Source: Helianthus annuus
Taxonomy: Eukaryota > Streptophyta > Magnoliopsida > Asterales > Asteraceae
NCBI RefSeq assembly: GCF_002127325.2
Contig: NC_035448.2
Location: forward strand, 61,801,751 to 61,865,750
Direction: 5' to 3'
Length of the DNA: 64,000 nt
Below the pieces are notes generated by a model. The model did not search any database. It saw nothing but the letters and a program-made list of their open reading frames with translations, and was not told where the DNA came from. How positions within the stretch are numbered: position 1 is the stretch's first letter; the number at the start of each line of letters is the position of its first letter. Positions 10,301 to 22,083 of this stretch are shown one piece after another. The position numbers and the translations under genes are program-made.

Positions 10301-12022
10301 TGCCTTCATGCAACTGATGATTCGAAGAGGCGCGTCTCGTTTTTCTCCATGCACGATGAGAGTTTCATCATTCGCCAAAGGGATGCGAATGATCTTTTCA
10401 TGACAAATAACTTCAGCTTTGTTCTTGGACAGCCAGTCCATTCCGACTACCACATCGAAGCTACCCAATTGAATAGGTAAGAGGTCGATGCTAAAGCTTC
10501 GTTCACCAAGTTCTAGCGTGCACCCTCTAACTACTTCGCCCGATTCAACAAGTTTTCCATTGGCTAATTCTATGGAATATGGGACTTCTAATCTACTAGA
10601 TTCTATTCCGAGCGTACGTTTAAATTCCACAGACATGAAACTATAGTCGGCACCAGTGTCAAATAATATGGATGCATAGTGATTGTTAACTAGAAACGTA
10701 CCGGTGACCACGTTAGGGTCCTCGCGTGCGTCCCTTGCTCCAATCACAAATGCTCGAGCCTGAGCATTGTCTTTCTTTGGGCAGTCTCTCATGAAATGAT
10801 CGTTGCTTCCACACTTGAAGCATCCTTGGTTTCGCCCTTTCCCGTTATCATTCCTGTTACCAGCACCGTTTCCATTTTGATTCCTTCCCTTACTCCAACA
10901 GTCTTCTGTTCGATGACCCAATCTACCACACTTGTCGCACCTTGGAATGCGACAAGCTCCATCATGATGATACTTGCATTTTTGGCACTTAGGCATGGTG
11001 CCTTGGTATCCTTTGGCCGAAGTCTTTGACTCCTTAGAGGGGTTGGTGTCACGTTTCTTGTTGGAACCCTTGTTGTTGCGAGTTACTTGATTCAGGGTCA
11101 AATGCTTTCTCTTCTTGTCACCGGACGACTCAACATGTGTCTCGGTCTTCTCTGTTGGGTTCAACGATAACTTCTCCATACGAACACAATCCTCAGTAAG
11201 ACTGACAGCCAGAGTTACAGCCTCAGTGATTGTTTGTGGTTTGGCCGACGTCACCATGCCACGAAATTCTGGGGCCAATCCCCAAATGTAGCGTTCAACG
11301 CGCTTGAATTCGGGAGTCACCATGTAAGGAATCACCCTAGACAAATCATGGAACCTCCGAGTATACCCAGTGATGTCAGCTCCTACCATAGTCAAGTGCC
11401 AGAACTCTGTCTCCAACCTTTGGAGTTCGGCACGAGAGCAATACTTCTCTCTCATCTTCTCCTTCAATTCATCCCAAGTCATGCCGTATGCAGCCTCATC
11501 GCCCAGCGTTTGAACTTGCAAATTCCACCATGTCAGTGCTTCGTCGACAAACAGCCCAGTAGCAAAAGTGACTTGCTGATCTGCGGTACACTTGCTCATG
11601 CGGATTGTGGCTTCAGTCTTTTCCGTCCAACGCACAAAGGCTACTGCTCCTCCAGTGCCATCGTAGTTCATAGGTTTGCAGTCGAGGAACTGCTTGAAGG
11701 TGCAGCCTGTAATTAACCCAACCAATTCACTTATGAGCAATCGAAGAAATAATGAAACAAAGACCGTTCATAAATTTCTTCATGCTTAGTAAATTGTTCT
11801 AAGGTTACCTTGAACTGCGTTACCACCGGACGAATCTCCATGTCCGTTACGCCTGGCACTGCTTGGCCCTCCACTGTCTTGGGTACGGTTCGCCTCGTAC
11901 TGGGCGATAGCAGCAGAGATTCTCTCTTCCAGTAGAGCGTTCAGCTCTTCAGCAGTTTTTGGTAGTGGGGGAGGAGGAGGTTGATCATCATTGCGAGCAT
12001 TCACAGCTTTCCTGGGTGCCAT
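7370..12022 (-). CDS. gag-pol: Gypsy-I gag-pol polyprotein, probably spliced
   Basis: The main open frame (11740 to 7370, 1456 codons) has no internal stop. Approximate residues: gag core 13-180; Cys/His knuckles around 252-281 and 307-320 ([14 protein letters not shown]); protease DTGA at 361; reverse transcriptase with FIDD at 695-698; RNase H with Asp844, Glu881, Asp906 and Asp949; integrase HHCC zinc finger about 1032-1073, catalytic Asp1103, Asp1164 and Glu1200 (35 residues between the last two); chromodomain-like C-terminus with TWERE near the end. The gag N-terminus (MAPRKAV, start 12022; an alternative ATG is at 12037) lies in a separate frame, 12022-11809, and joins in frame if a 102-base GT-AG intron is removed. 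It would supply the particle protein and replication enzymes for the element. All key residues checked are present. Confidence 0.93.
11707..11808 (-). other. Probable intron in Gypsy-I gag
   Basis: On the minus strand the segment starts GTAACC after CAAG and ends TTACAG before GCTGC. It is 102 bases, AT-rich and contains an in-frame stop. Removing it joins the proline-rich gag N-terminus to the conserved gag core in frame and gives a Gly codon at the junction. The Gypsy-II gag has no such interruption at the matching place. The alternative is translation from an ATG inside the segment (11740). Confidence 0.65.
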
Positions 12023-12585
12023 GTTCTGACAGAACATAACACAGCAGGGTTAGGCATTTGTTTTGACGTCGTCATACTGGACAGTAGTAGTATATATTCA
12101 CAGGTATATACCACATAATTAACATCAAATAATTATTACTCTAGCAGAGTACTTAGTAGGCTTGTACTGAGGGAATCTATACGTGACAAGACTTGCTGTG
12201 ATTTCTGTGCACTGAATTTCATAATTATGTATGCATCCATAATTACGTAACTCCTTGCACAGTCCGCACAGTTCGTTTCATCCTCGTATCTCTTCCTTCA
12301 GATGGGCCATCGTTGCAGGTAAAGTCACGTATACCTGTGACATCCTACATCTAGTATATGCTAATTATCACACATAATTTGCAAGTAATTTCTCAGTTAA
12401 GACAAGTGCTACTCCTGTGCACCCTAAGTCTCGTAGTGTCTTTTCTAGACTCGTGTAGTCAGTTTCAGGTAGTGGATGTCGCGGGACGTTTTATGCAATG
12501 AAAACTCTTTGAAAATTGTTTTCGTGATAGGATCCTAGAGATTGTAGACTAGACTCGAGAAGGAATCCTGGTTCACTACAATCGC
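12023..12585 (-). other. Gypsy-I 5' leader
   Basis: About 560 bases between the primer site and the gag ATG, without a coding frame of note. It would hold the packaging signal in a typical element, but none can be identified by eye. Confidence 0.6.
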
Positions 12586-12598
12586 AGCTCTGATACCA
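12586..12598 (-). promoter_or_regulatory. Primer binding site of Gypsy-I (tRNA-iMet)
   Basis: On the minus strand TGGTATCAGAGCT begins three bases after the 5' LTR. Twelve of 13 bases complement the 3' end of plant initiator tRNA-Met. Confidence 0.9.
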
Positions 12599-15288
12599 AT
12601 CTGTCACACCCCTTTCTGCGGCGGAAGCACGAAGTGTGATCATGAAAGGTTCTCATTGCATACGAAAGGTAAACATACTACATGCTCATGAAAATAACTT
12701 CAAATACCATAACTTGAAATCATAAGTTAGCGTTTACAACGCGAGTTAACATAAAACATTGTCTTAAAAGGTTTACACTTTATTTAAAGACGAACACAAG
12801 CGACATCCACGAGCATAAGAGAGACCACGCGCACATCCATCCTAGTTACCTGAAATACATGTGAGTTTTGGAAAAACGTCAACATAATGTTGGTGTGAAT
12901 TCATGCCGTTTTGTTTTGCACTTTTGTATACTTTGTATGAAAACATATTTTGTGAATAAATCGAGTTTTCATAAAATCCAGTTTCATGTGTACACCACGT
13001 ACTCATGTATGATTCAAATTCTTCTAGAGTACCCCACGTACTCAAGTATAATCCATGCTTTTCTTGAGTACCCCACGTACTCAAGTATTCATCAAGTTTT
13101 AGAATGGTATGAGTTTTTATGTAAATTAAGTATTCCTGTAGGTATCAGGGTTGTTAATGGGTTGCAAAGCCATTAACATGTGACACGACATAGGAAGTCA
13201 CCAAACCTTAGGCATTTAATTGGTATATTCTGAGACACAAAAGCACTACTCGATACTCGCCCTCATCGAGAGTGTGGCTGCCCGGCACCCGTTAGATCTA
13301 ACCTTTTGTTCTGCGGTCTAGGTATATTGTTGATTAATGGTGCTTCTGTACCCTATTCGTGACACGATTCCTCGCATCATTTTTCATAGCGCATCCTACT
13401 TGGTACTCGTTTCTCACCAAGCGCGCTTCTCATATTCCTATTTCACAACACACTTGGTACTCGTTCTCACCAAGTGCGCTTCTCGTTTTCTTATTTCACA
13501 ACACACTTGGTACTCGTTCTCACCAAGTGCGCTTCTTGTATTCTTATATCGCTACACACTTGGTACTCGTTCTCACCAAGTGTGCTTTTTATTATCATAC
13601 CATTTGTTAAACATAAAAATATCTGTAACATGTATTTCACCCCCGAAGTTATAAAACTGAAAACAGTTAAGAGAAAAGGGGGAGCATGAACTCACAACTT
13701 TGCGTTCCTGTGCGTCGTAAACTTCACCGGGTTTGCTTATTTAACGTCGTAACCTATACGCGTTTTCTTAACGTTAGTCACTAGACTTGCGTCGCACAAG
13801 TTCAGTCACTCACTTTTGTATTCGTATTGTCGTGTAAAAAAAATATTTCATATTTTTTTTTTACTAAGTATCTTACTTATATTATTTTTCGCAAATTAAT
13901 ATAAGTATCTTGTGTTTTGCACTTTGCACCCGAATTATGTGTCTTGTATATTGTATGTGTATTTTCATGTTTATACTCCTCATGAGTATTTAGTGTATTT
14001 TTACGTCTTAATACGCTAGCACGTATAACACATACTATATACACTTAGCACAGAAGTTGGTGATAAAATAATATATATTTTTCTCTCAAAAATATACATA
14101 CTTATATCCATTTTTATTCTTGAAGAAATCCTCATTTCTTATCACCAAAAATTAGGGAAACCTTGGTAATACTCTTAAATACATTTTTAGGGAATAAGTT
14201 TCTCAAAAACTTATATTTTTCTAAGTATCAAAATTTATAAAAATTTTGGCAGAGTTTCCCCTAAAAATGGAGGTTTCCCATGTTTTCAAAACATGTGTTT
14301 ATTTTCTTTTAAATCGTCAACAATCATCAACAACACTTATCAACAATAATCATCCACGAATATCACTAATTTCTCCATTTCATGAACTTGGTTATTTACT
14401 AAAATTGTGTAGTAACTTACTAGCACATTTAGTAAGTCTTGTTATCTTTAAAAATAAGTTTAGTTTCTTAAAAACCTTATTTTCAAAGAATATAAAGTTT
14501 CACAACTTCTAGTCGGTTTTTACGAAAATTATTTCTTTGTTAAAACTTTTGTTACGCACGTGTCCATACACTTGTTTGTTCACAAAAATCACTTTTGTTT
14601 GTGTAAGATCCGGTTTAGAACATGTGGTTCCTTTTGACGCTTGGTCTTTTGAAAATACCACTTGTAGATACATAGATCGGCAAGTTTTAAACACTATTTA
14701 ACAAGTAAAAATACTTTTACACAAGTTCATGTTTCTCGTGTGGTAGAGTTTCACCTTTTAACCCTTGTACCGTCCGAAACAAGCTTATGTCAAGATCTAT
14801 GATCTTAACAAAGTCGGGTTAAACGGTGATCCGAGCTACCACAACGTAGATCGGCCTAAATAATCCCACAAATCAAATACTACCACATTTACACATCATG
14901 TGAGCTTTTATCCATCATTTAAGTGTCTTTTAGTAGACTTTAATGTATCAAATTGCAAGATTCCAAGTTTTAACTGTTATCTATCATATTAACCACTCTA
15001 GATTAGTTCAAGAATGTGTTTTAAGTAACTCACCACTAGCTCGAGGCTAGGGAAGAATCTAGACGCGAATGTGGTGGATAAAAGCTAGAGAAAAAGGTCC
15101 TTCGTGCTCCGAGTGCACCAAGCCTCCTAATACGTGATCCTTGATGCTTGGGTATGCTTGGAATGGCTTGAACAAGGCTCGAAAAATTGATGGGTGATTA
15201 GGGATGTTTGGCCGTGAGCTTTCTAGAGGGAGAGAGGAGAGTTGTTTGGTGTTGTGAAGTGTGAAAGTTCATATGTGCCATCTCACGG

Positions 15289-15296
15289 TATTTATA
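15289..15296 (-). promoter_or_regulatory. TATA box in Gypsy-I 5' LTR
   Basis: TATAAATA on the minus strand, directly downstream of the 11-bp array (15310-15628). This is the copy expected to drive the genomic RNA. Confidence 0.65.
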
Positions 15297-15309
15297 GACA
15301 TTCCATATG

Positions 15310-15628
15310 GCATATTCCTAGCATATTCCTGGCATATTCTTGGAATATTCCTAGCATATTCCTGGAATATTCCTAGCATATTCCTGGCATATTCCTGGAA
15401 TATTCCTAGCATATTCCTAGCATATTCCTGGAATATTCCTAGCATATTCCTGGAATATTCCTAGCATATTCCTGGCATATTCCTGGAATATTCCTAGCAT
15501 ATTCCTAGCATATTCCTGGAATATTCCTAGCATATTCCTGGCATATTTCTGGAATATTCCTAGCATATTCCTAGCATATTCCTGGAATATTCCTAGCATA
15601 TTCCTGGAATATTCCTAGCATATTCCTA
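15310..15628. repeat. 11-bp tandem array, 5' LTR copy
   Basis: Same 29-unit array as at 6425-6743, with two base differences in one unit. Confidence 0.93.
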
Positions 15629-16220
15629 GATTTTCTGCGTTGTCTGCGTTTTGCAGTGTAAGCACTGTGTCGCGTAGGAACTCACGGTACGCGCTTAAAC
15701 TTGAAAAATAACGTTTTTAAGCGTTTCAATTTATTTTTCAACACGAACCTGATTAAAATAAAATTTTAATCATAACAGAATATTTGTGGGATTAAATATT
15801 ATCCGGGTGGCCACCAACGTTCGTTTCGCAGTTTTGTCTTAATTTGTTCTGCACTTAAAGTGTGTTTCGGGTGCCTTTTAGTGCGTGTTTTAGCTTTCGT
15901 AACGACCATAAATTAAACCCTGATATGTACTCTTGGGTTTTAATGTACCTTTGTCGTAGGACCTACACCTAGGCCTCAATTCTAATGTCTGACTGCTTTC
16001 TGCAGTTCCGTTGACACAGTGTGTCTTACCGGTGAGTTTACTAATATTTCTGACGCAACGCTCTCGTTTTTGCATAAAGCAATATTTTGTAGTATACAAC
16101 GTGCATGAATTCACTTGCTTAGCTTCTAATCAGTCAATGTTGACATTTAAGCTCATAATTGCAGTCATTAAATAATAATTAAAATGTACGGAAGTTACCG
16201 GTTTTGTGCCAGTTGTCACA

Positions 16221-16225
16221 CACGG
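16221..16225. repeat. Target-site duplication of Gypsy-I, right copy
   Basis: CACGG, identical to 3712-3716. Confidence 0.9.
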
Positions 16226-16682
16226 CTTATAAATAAAATTAATATGTTAAAGGTCATATCTTGATTATAATTGATATTGTGTAAACCATACTAGTTGTCT
16301 TATGTATTTTTTATAATATTTTAATTTAATGTAATTTTTATTAGTATTCGAGTCGGTTTTACTAAATTTATAATTTATTGGTCTTCGTGAAGTTTGAAGC
16401 TAAAATAGAGAAATACTGAAGATGCTTGATCGAGTATTGAATTAAACTAACACGGTTAAAAACGAATATTCAGGAGCTAGACATAGAATTCAAAGGACCA
16501 AACCTAAAAAAAACTTATTGGCGTTTAAAAATAATTGTTAAAAGATGGAGGGCTAAAGTTGTAATACTTGCAAAGTTGATTAAATGCAAAGTTGACCGAA
16601 GAAAATGGGTGTTGACCGCCATTTGTTTTAATTGATTTAGGGCTGAGTCTAATAAGGTTGGCCTACCTATTTGTTTTGTGCT
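16226..16682. other. AT-rich sequence between Gypsy-I and the MITE
   Basis: No coding frame or motif recognised. It is the sequence into which Gypsy-I inserted; its left continuation is at 3570-3711. Confidence 0.4.
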
Positions 16683-17063
16683 TAGATGTGCACAAAATAA
16701 TCGGTTAATTAATCGTAACTGATTATTAATCAAAACTGTAACTTGTTAATAACCAATTTAGAAATAACCGGTTAGTGGTTATTTTTAACCGTATGTTAGT
16801 AACCAGTTATAAGTATTTAGCATAGGAACTGGTTATTAACTGGTTTTTTAACTGATTGACCGGTTAACCGAAAAATTCAAAAAAGTCAAAATAACTGGTT
16901 GATAACCGAAAATAACTGGTTAATTAACCAAACCGGTTAAAGTAATTAACTGGACCAGTTAAAACAATAACCGATATAACTGGTTAAAGTCAAAAAGTCA
17001 AATTAACCGGTATAACCAGTTAACCGAACCGGTTATTAAAATTAACCGGTTTGTGCACCTCTA
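16683..17063. mobile_element. hAT-like MITE rich in AACCGGTT
   Basis: A 381-bp element with imperfect terminal inverted repeats: left TAGATGTGCACAAA and right TTTGTGCACCTCTA. The 8-bp flanks TTTGTGCT and GTTGTGAT match at six positions, which suits an aged 8-bp hAT duplication. The interior is packed with AACCGGTT, AACTGGTT and TAACCAGTTA variants on both strands. It has no coding capacity. Confidence 0.65.
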
Positions 17064-17071
17064 GTTGTGAT

Positions 17072-18442
17072 CTACATGCGAGCCGAATTGGTAGGGAATT
17101 GTATTTGGCTAAAGTTACAATGCCGAAGATTCCTTAGTCCATGTATGTACATCATGACGATACCTACGGCTACTACTTGCAATATATACACGATACGCAT
17201 ATCAGAACGGACAGGAGGTTGTTGAGACGGTAGAAACACATAAAACGAATAAAAATAAGAGAACGCTTTGAAGAGGGAGGAGGTGTACCGTTCGAGATTC
17301 AAACTTCACGGTTCAAGATACGAGTCCGGGTTTGCAACGAGTTAGTGTTCGGTTTTGACTTTAGGAACATGATTTATTATTCATATGAGAGTTGTTTCTT
17401 TTTATTGACTATGGTTGTTGGCTAAACTTATCAAACTACCTATATTAGGATGATTAATTGATAAAGTTTGGATTTTTATTGTTCGTGATTCTTTTCTATG
17501 GATTATTAACTTAGTAGAAAACTTGGTAACACTATTTTGGTGTGTTTGACTATCTTTACTTGTTTGATTTCACGTTATTATTTTCATACGTATCTTGATG
17601 AATGTCCTTCATATGATATGTTCATGTTAGATTATTTGAATTTGTGTTCATAGTCTTTGCGGTTAATTACCCAATGCACCGTAGGAAGTTGTTTCGTGAA
17701 TTGAGTAGGTCTAGTTGGACTACTAATCTCAAACCTATAAGGGGTCTAGGTTGTTAGATCACTAAAGTTAGGTGCTTTGTAAAAAGACCAATTTGGTTAA
17801 CCTTGCAATCCGTGCTAACCGAGTCAAACTAGTTTACCATAGTTACCTAAAACTTTGGTACTGTAAGGTAATTGTCATATTAAGGTACTTAGTTAACTTA
17901 ATTGGAGGACCATAAGGAAATCCATATAAACTGGTACTTTAACAGCCTGCTAGTTTCCATAGGTGTCTTCCTAAGAAGGGTTGGGGGTCCTGTTTAGTTT
18001 CTTAGTGAGATTAGTATTTTAAGATCCCGGTTCCATAGTTTAGTCACGTCAATAGAACTCCATTCCGAGCTAATTAGGATTCCAGTCTAGGTAGTTATTT
18101 CACCATCATCTGAGTACAACTCCAACATCTTGTCTGCGTTCTTTAGTTCGTTTATTTAGTTAATATTTAATTAAATTGCATTTTTAGGATATTAGAAAAC
18201 CCCCCAGACAACAAAACAAATAAGTCGAGTCAGTCTAGTAATTAGTCAGTTAAGTCTAGTAAACGTAATTAGTAGAGTCTCGTGGGTTTGATACTCGGAC
18301 TTACTTAGGCTATACTGCATTGACCGGTACACTTGGTCGTGTGGTCTAGGTTTTAAAGAGTCTGTTTTTATAAATTTAAAACTTAGCGTGTCTAGTTTAG
18401 TTTAAATTTAGTTAGTTTTAGTTTACCACTTTAAGCACATCA
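17072..18442 (+). repeat. Probable Athila-like LTR, left limit unknown
   Basis: The right limit is set by the primer site at 18449, with CACATCA just before it. The segment lacks genes, and its 3' part (GTGGGTTTGATACTCGGACT, then TTGACCGGTACACTTG) is typical in style of Athila-class LTR ends in my recollection. I cannot find a matching second LTR in the window, so the left boundary near 17072 is only the edge of the MITE's target duplication. Confidence 0.5.
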
Positions 18443-18448
18443 AGTTTT

Positions 18449-18466
18449 TGGCGCCGTTGCCGGGGA
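18449..18466 (+). promoter_or_regulatory. Athila-type primer binding site
   Basis: TGGCGCCGTTGCCGGGGA, the tRNA-Asp-type primer site known from the Athila/Cyclops group of Gypsy elements. Confidence 0.75.
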
Positions 18467-18588
18467 CTCTTGGCGATTGCGTTTATTAGCTTCAAATATA
18501 AGTATTTGCAATATCCTTGTTAGTTATGTTTTGTTTTGAGTCGTAGGAGTCTAATTGTCCGTGTCTTTGATTTTTCTTGAGTTTAGTT

Positions 18589-18741
18589 ATGTGTGAAATT
18601 TGTGGAGGACCTCATTTTAGTGTTAAATGTCCACAATATGAGGGGTCCTCTGCACATTATTATGCTAATTCCTTGGTGGAGTCACAGCCATATTATTCAC
18701 AGGGATATTCTTCGTATCAATATTATGACCTGTATGAGTAG
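18589..18741 (+). pseudogene. gag: Fragment of Athila-like gag
   Basis: An ATG frame of 50 codons begins with a zinc-knuckle-like motif CEICGGPHFSVKC (C-X2-C-X3-H-X4-C, one residue shorter than the standard knuckle), then a Tyr/Ser/Gln-rich tail and a TAG stop at 18739. It starts 120 bases after the primer site, the expected place for gag. A further coding remnant may continue to about 18890 in another frame. The rest of gag and all pol are missing. Lineage is inferred from the primer site. Confidence 0.55.
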
Positions 18742-19519
18742 CCATAACATAACTCTGGTGGAGGTAGTGGTAACGAGTGAAGTAGGATTGAGGAGGAGTT
18801 GGTCAAAATAGATTGCTAAAGATGCTGTCACTCAGAAAATGTTAGAAGAGCATGACATCCTCTTGAGAAATCGACAATTTTCCGTCATTTTGCATGCTTA
18901 TATGATTCATACCACCCGTTGAGTGTTTGACACGTGAGTTAATTTACACTAACTAGTGGGATTCATCTGTGCTACGTGGTGTGAATCCAGTCGGTATTGA
19001 TTCGGTTCTTATTAACGACACCCGCAGTAGAGATCAGAAGAAAAAACCCCAAAAAATGAAGTCATGATATGCCCAAAATATATTGGCACTTGTTTGACCT
19101 CGATCAAAACCCATAAAAGCGAATATCGGTACCAGTTTTGATAATTTCGATATCGACACTAATGTTGTTTTGCATCGGCGTTCTGTGTCTGAACCCGTCC
19201 CAAAATGATCTTTATTGGTAGTTCCTCTCATAACCTTAACCAAAATGACCATTCTTAGATGGACCTATTTTGACCTAAACCCCATCCCAACCTTCACCTT
19301 TAACACGAAATTTGTGGTTTAGCTTTAGTATAAATAAACCCGTTTAGCTAAACGAGTCGGGTTTGTGTCGACCTGGTAGGTTCGTGGTTTGTCTTGTTTA
19401 ACCTATTTTTTTAATTTTATTTTAAGAGTAGTATTTTATGTCAAAATCTGACACTTGAAAAAAGAAATTAACATAAGATTTTATAATTAGTACGTAGTTT
19501 TACATACATTTATATTTTT
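18742..19519. other. Non-coding stretch between Athila and Tat remnants
   Basis: No gene, primer site or clear repeat seen. The first 150 bases may be decayed gag; the rest is unassigned and AT-rich. Confidence 0.4.
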
Positions 19520-20300
19520 TGTAAGTCTTCTTTAGACCTTGCGCGACCGCGCACTGGTCCTACAAAGAAAACTTAGAAAGAAAACAACAGGCAACACCTG
19601 CGCGCCAAAAGAAAGTACGAACCCTTGCGCCAATCTCCGTAACAGATAAGGTTAAAATCTTGATAAGCACTCCCGCATAAATATTATCCAGACTTGGGTA
19701 TTATTTACTTCACTGATACCATACAGTAAGGAGCCACACAGGATTACAGCTGTAATCTTCCAGAAGGCTCTATCGTGCTTCACCAGACGGTTATAACTGT
19801 CTGACCACGTGTCATCATCCCAGGCTCTCTTAAAATCACGATGATGGCACTAAATCGAAGAGCGATCTTCCACGTGGCAATACCCCAGCCGTTGATCAAA
19901 GATCGCGATCCGTGTGCTCTCACATTCGATAAATGATTACCGGAGGGAAAAAATAACCGCCTGCGGAATTAACACTTTCCATCAATATCTCATCAACAAG
20001 TTTTCCCGCAGAAACTTCGGCTATAAATAGAAGGATAATTCAGGTATAATCTTCAAGTTACATTCACTTCACTTTCACTTCTTCTTCTTCATAAAACCTG
20101 TACTTATTCTCACGCCGGAGGGTGGTCACGGAGAGAACCCCCATTCTCCCCGTGGCGAGTCTGACGGTGGTTGTTTTGCAGTTACTTTGAAAAGAAGAAG
20201 ATCTATCACCCACGAACCGAACGAGGAGAAACCAACCCTTTTATGTAGAACCGAACCCCCTGGTTTAATTGATTCCGGTCAATTAACCAGTGTTTCTTCA
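19520..20300 (+). repeat. Probable 5' LTR of the Tat element
   Basis: Starts TGTAAGTCTT and ends TTTCTTCA directly before the primer site. A TATA box is at 20021. No second copy is in the window, so the left limit is inferred from the TG start. Confidence 0.55.
20021..20030 (+). promoter_or_regulatory. TATA box of the Tat LTR
   Basis: CTATAAATAG, about 280 bp before the LTR end, followed by a CT-rich leader (TTCACTTCACTTTCACTTC). Confidence 0.6.
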
Positions 20301-20313
20301 TTGGCGCCCACCG
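20301..20313 (+). promoter_or_regulatory. Primer binding site of the Tat element
   Basis: TTGGCGCCCACCG directly after the LTR, the GGCGCC-type site seen in Tat-group elements. Confidence 0.55.
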
Positions 20314-20376
20314 ATTTCTCAGTTTCACTCATTTCTTCTCGTTTCGATTCAATTTTTCTCCATCCTCTGTTTCATA

Positions 20377-20602
20377 TGGCAGAGAACCCATCACTACACC
20401 CATCAGGTCCTCGATCTGAATTCATGGGTTCTGCAACCCGAGATATCCAGATCGACGGAATCATGGGTAACAAAGGAAGCAACAAAAGTCATCTGGAAAA
20501 AAATGGCTCTTGGGTACAAATAAGAGTTCATAACCGTCCAGATCTGCTGTTAGAGAAAAATCCAAAGCACTGGTTCGCCAGATTCCATATCGCCATAAAC
20601 TA
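20377..20602 (+). pseudogene. gag: Residual gag start of the Tat element
   Basis: An ATG at 20377 opens a frame of about 75 codons ending at TAA 20601-20603. It is hydrophilic with no zinc knuckle. Its place between primer site and protease suggests a gag N-terminus left after an internal deletion. The frame upstream of this ATG, back to 20187, lies in the LTR and leader and is not a separate gene. Confidence 0.35.
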
Positions 20603-20899
20603 ATTTTTTGCACAAAACACCATATCCGAGTTGTTAAACAACAGATCTGATACTCAAGAAGTAATTAAGAAAAAAATTCGGCACTACAGTGTTGGACCCA
20701 CAGTTAACCTGTCAGTGGGACATCCAATCCAGTAGTCACAAAGAGATGATATGACAATCAGAAGATACCAATCACCAGGTAGCCGAACCAAAGCAGATAA
20801 ACACGGTACAAGGAGGTCCCTCACGAAGGCCGAACAAACGAAGCTATAATCAGCATTGGAGAGAGCAACAAGTTATATCCCCTGTCGTCCCCGGAGGTC

Positions 20900-22083
20900 C
20901 TCGGGAGGAACGTCCAGTAATTATCACCGGTATCTTCGGCCACTACAGAACCGATTACATGTTCCTAGATCCAGGAAGCTCGATGGATATAATCTATGAA
21001 CAATGTTTCAAGCAACTAGACCCGGAAGATAAAGCACGCTTAGAACCACTTGATTTCCCTCTCACTGGTTTCTGCAACGAAGCTGTTTTTCCATTGGGAC
21101 AAATCGCTTTCCCTGTGACTCTCTCAGATGGCGAACATTCGCATACTGTCACAGTAAATTTCATGGTTATGCCAGCTACATCGTGCCCTGATGTACTGCT
21201 GGGGAGACGACCGCAGAGAGAATTCGGCATGATTCACTCCATACCACACGCTGCTTGCGGTTTTCCGACAGAAACCAGGGTAGCAATTCTGTATTCCAGC
21301 AAGGAAGTCATGTACGTGGACGATGAGCCACCAGCAAAGGTTGCCAAACCTTCACCGTCAAACGAACCGGAAAAATGGGTTCTCAACGAGGAGTATCCAG
21401 AGCAAACCATCTTACTAGGGCACGCCATTTCACCGGCAACACGGATACAGTTGAAGGAATTACTTTCAAACAATAGAGACATCTTCGCCTAGTGCCTAGC
21501 AGACATGACTGGGGTACCACGAGATATAGCACAACACTGTTTGAACGTCCGAGCCTCAGCGGAACCCGTCGCGCAAGGAAGACGCAGTCTCAGCGCGGAA
21601 AAGGCAGAAGCAATGAACGAGCAAGTAACAGAGTTACTCAACGCTAGGATACTGCACGAAGTACAATACCAAACATGGGTCGCTAACCCAGTAATGGTTC
21701 AAAAACACAATGGCGGGTGGCGCATGTGTGTCGACTTCAAAGACCTCAACAAAGCTTGCCCGAAAGATTGCTATGCGCTCCCAGAAATAGATAAGAAAGT
21801 CGACTCTCTAGCATCCTTCTGCTGGAAGTGTTTTCTCGACTATTATAAAGGCTACCATCAAGTACAAATGAAAGAAGAAGATGAAGACAAAACAACCTTC
21901 CGTACAGATAAGGGCATCTTTTGCTATACGAAAATGCCTTTTGGTCTCTGCAATGCAGGAACTACTTACCAGCGCTTGATGGATACATTCTTCGGGGAAG
22001 ACATTGCTAAAACAGTAGAAGTTTATATGGATGACCTCGTCATCATGAGCCAAGAAGAAGAGACCATGCTCGCAAACATTTAG
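20900..22083 (+). pseudogene. pol: Tat protease and reverse transcriptase, broken
   Basis: The protease part has LDPGSS near 20970, at the place of the D-x-G active site, and VLLGRRPQ about 75 residues later. The same frame passes a TAG at 21490-21492 into reverse transcriptase: the conserved blocks MCVDFKDLNKACPKD, DYYKGYHQV and MPFGLCNAGTTYQ are present, and the catalytic motif YMDD lies in VYMDDLVIM (about 22024). A second TAG ends the frame at 22081. The enzyme would copy element RNA to DNA, but the stops make it non-functional. Confidence 0.85.

Larger units (their letters stand above)
3717..16220 (-). mobile_element. Gypsy-I: complete Ty3/Gypsy LTR retrotransposon
   Basis: A 12,504-bp element with two 3619-bp LTRs beginning TGTCACACCCC and ending GTTGTCACA on the plus strand, flanked by CACGG on both sides. 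On the minus strand, in order: 5' LTR (12602-16220), tRNA-iMet primer site, leader, gag-pol, stop-overlapping hairpin, polypurine tract and 3' LTR (3717-7335). Integrase follows RNase H, as in Ty3/Gypsy, and the C-terminus has a chromodomain-like segment, which suggests a Tekay/Del-type chromovirus. By eye only about five base differences separate the LTRs, so insertion was recent. It has every part needed for autonomy that can be seen in sequence. Confidence 0.95.
12602..16220 (-). repeat. Gypsy-I 5' LTR
   Basis: 3619 bp, same length as the 3' LTR. Differences seen: two within the 11-bp array, one near 15667 (CACTGTG against CACAGTG), one near 15808 (GGGTGG against GGGCGG) and one near 15839 (GTCTTAA against GTCGTAA). 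It should drive the element's transcript leftwards from the TATA box at 15289. Confidence 0.93.

Noticed and set aside
9605..10403. Plus-strand frames inside Gypsy-I pol (9605-9865 and 9963-10403)
   Set aside because: They are antisense shadows of the long minus-strand pol frame; no motifs or codon pattern of their own.
12586..12598. tRNA gene remnant
   Set aside because: Only the 12-13 bases complementary to the tRNA 3' end are present, placed right after an LTR, as a primer binding site.
20187..20376. Start of a host gene in front of the Tat remnant
   Set aside because: The segment spans the LTR end and primer site of the Tat element, so it is leader sequence.
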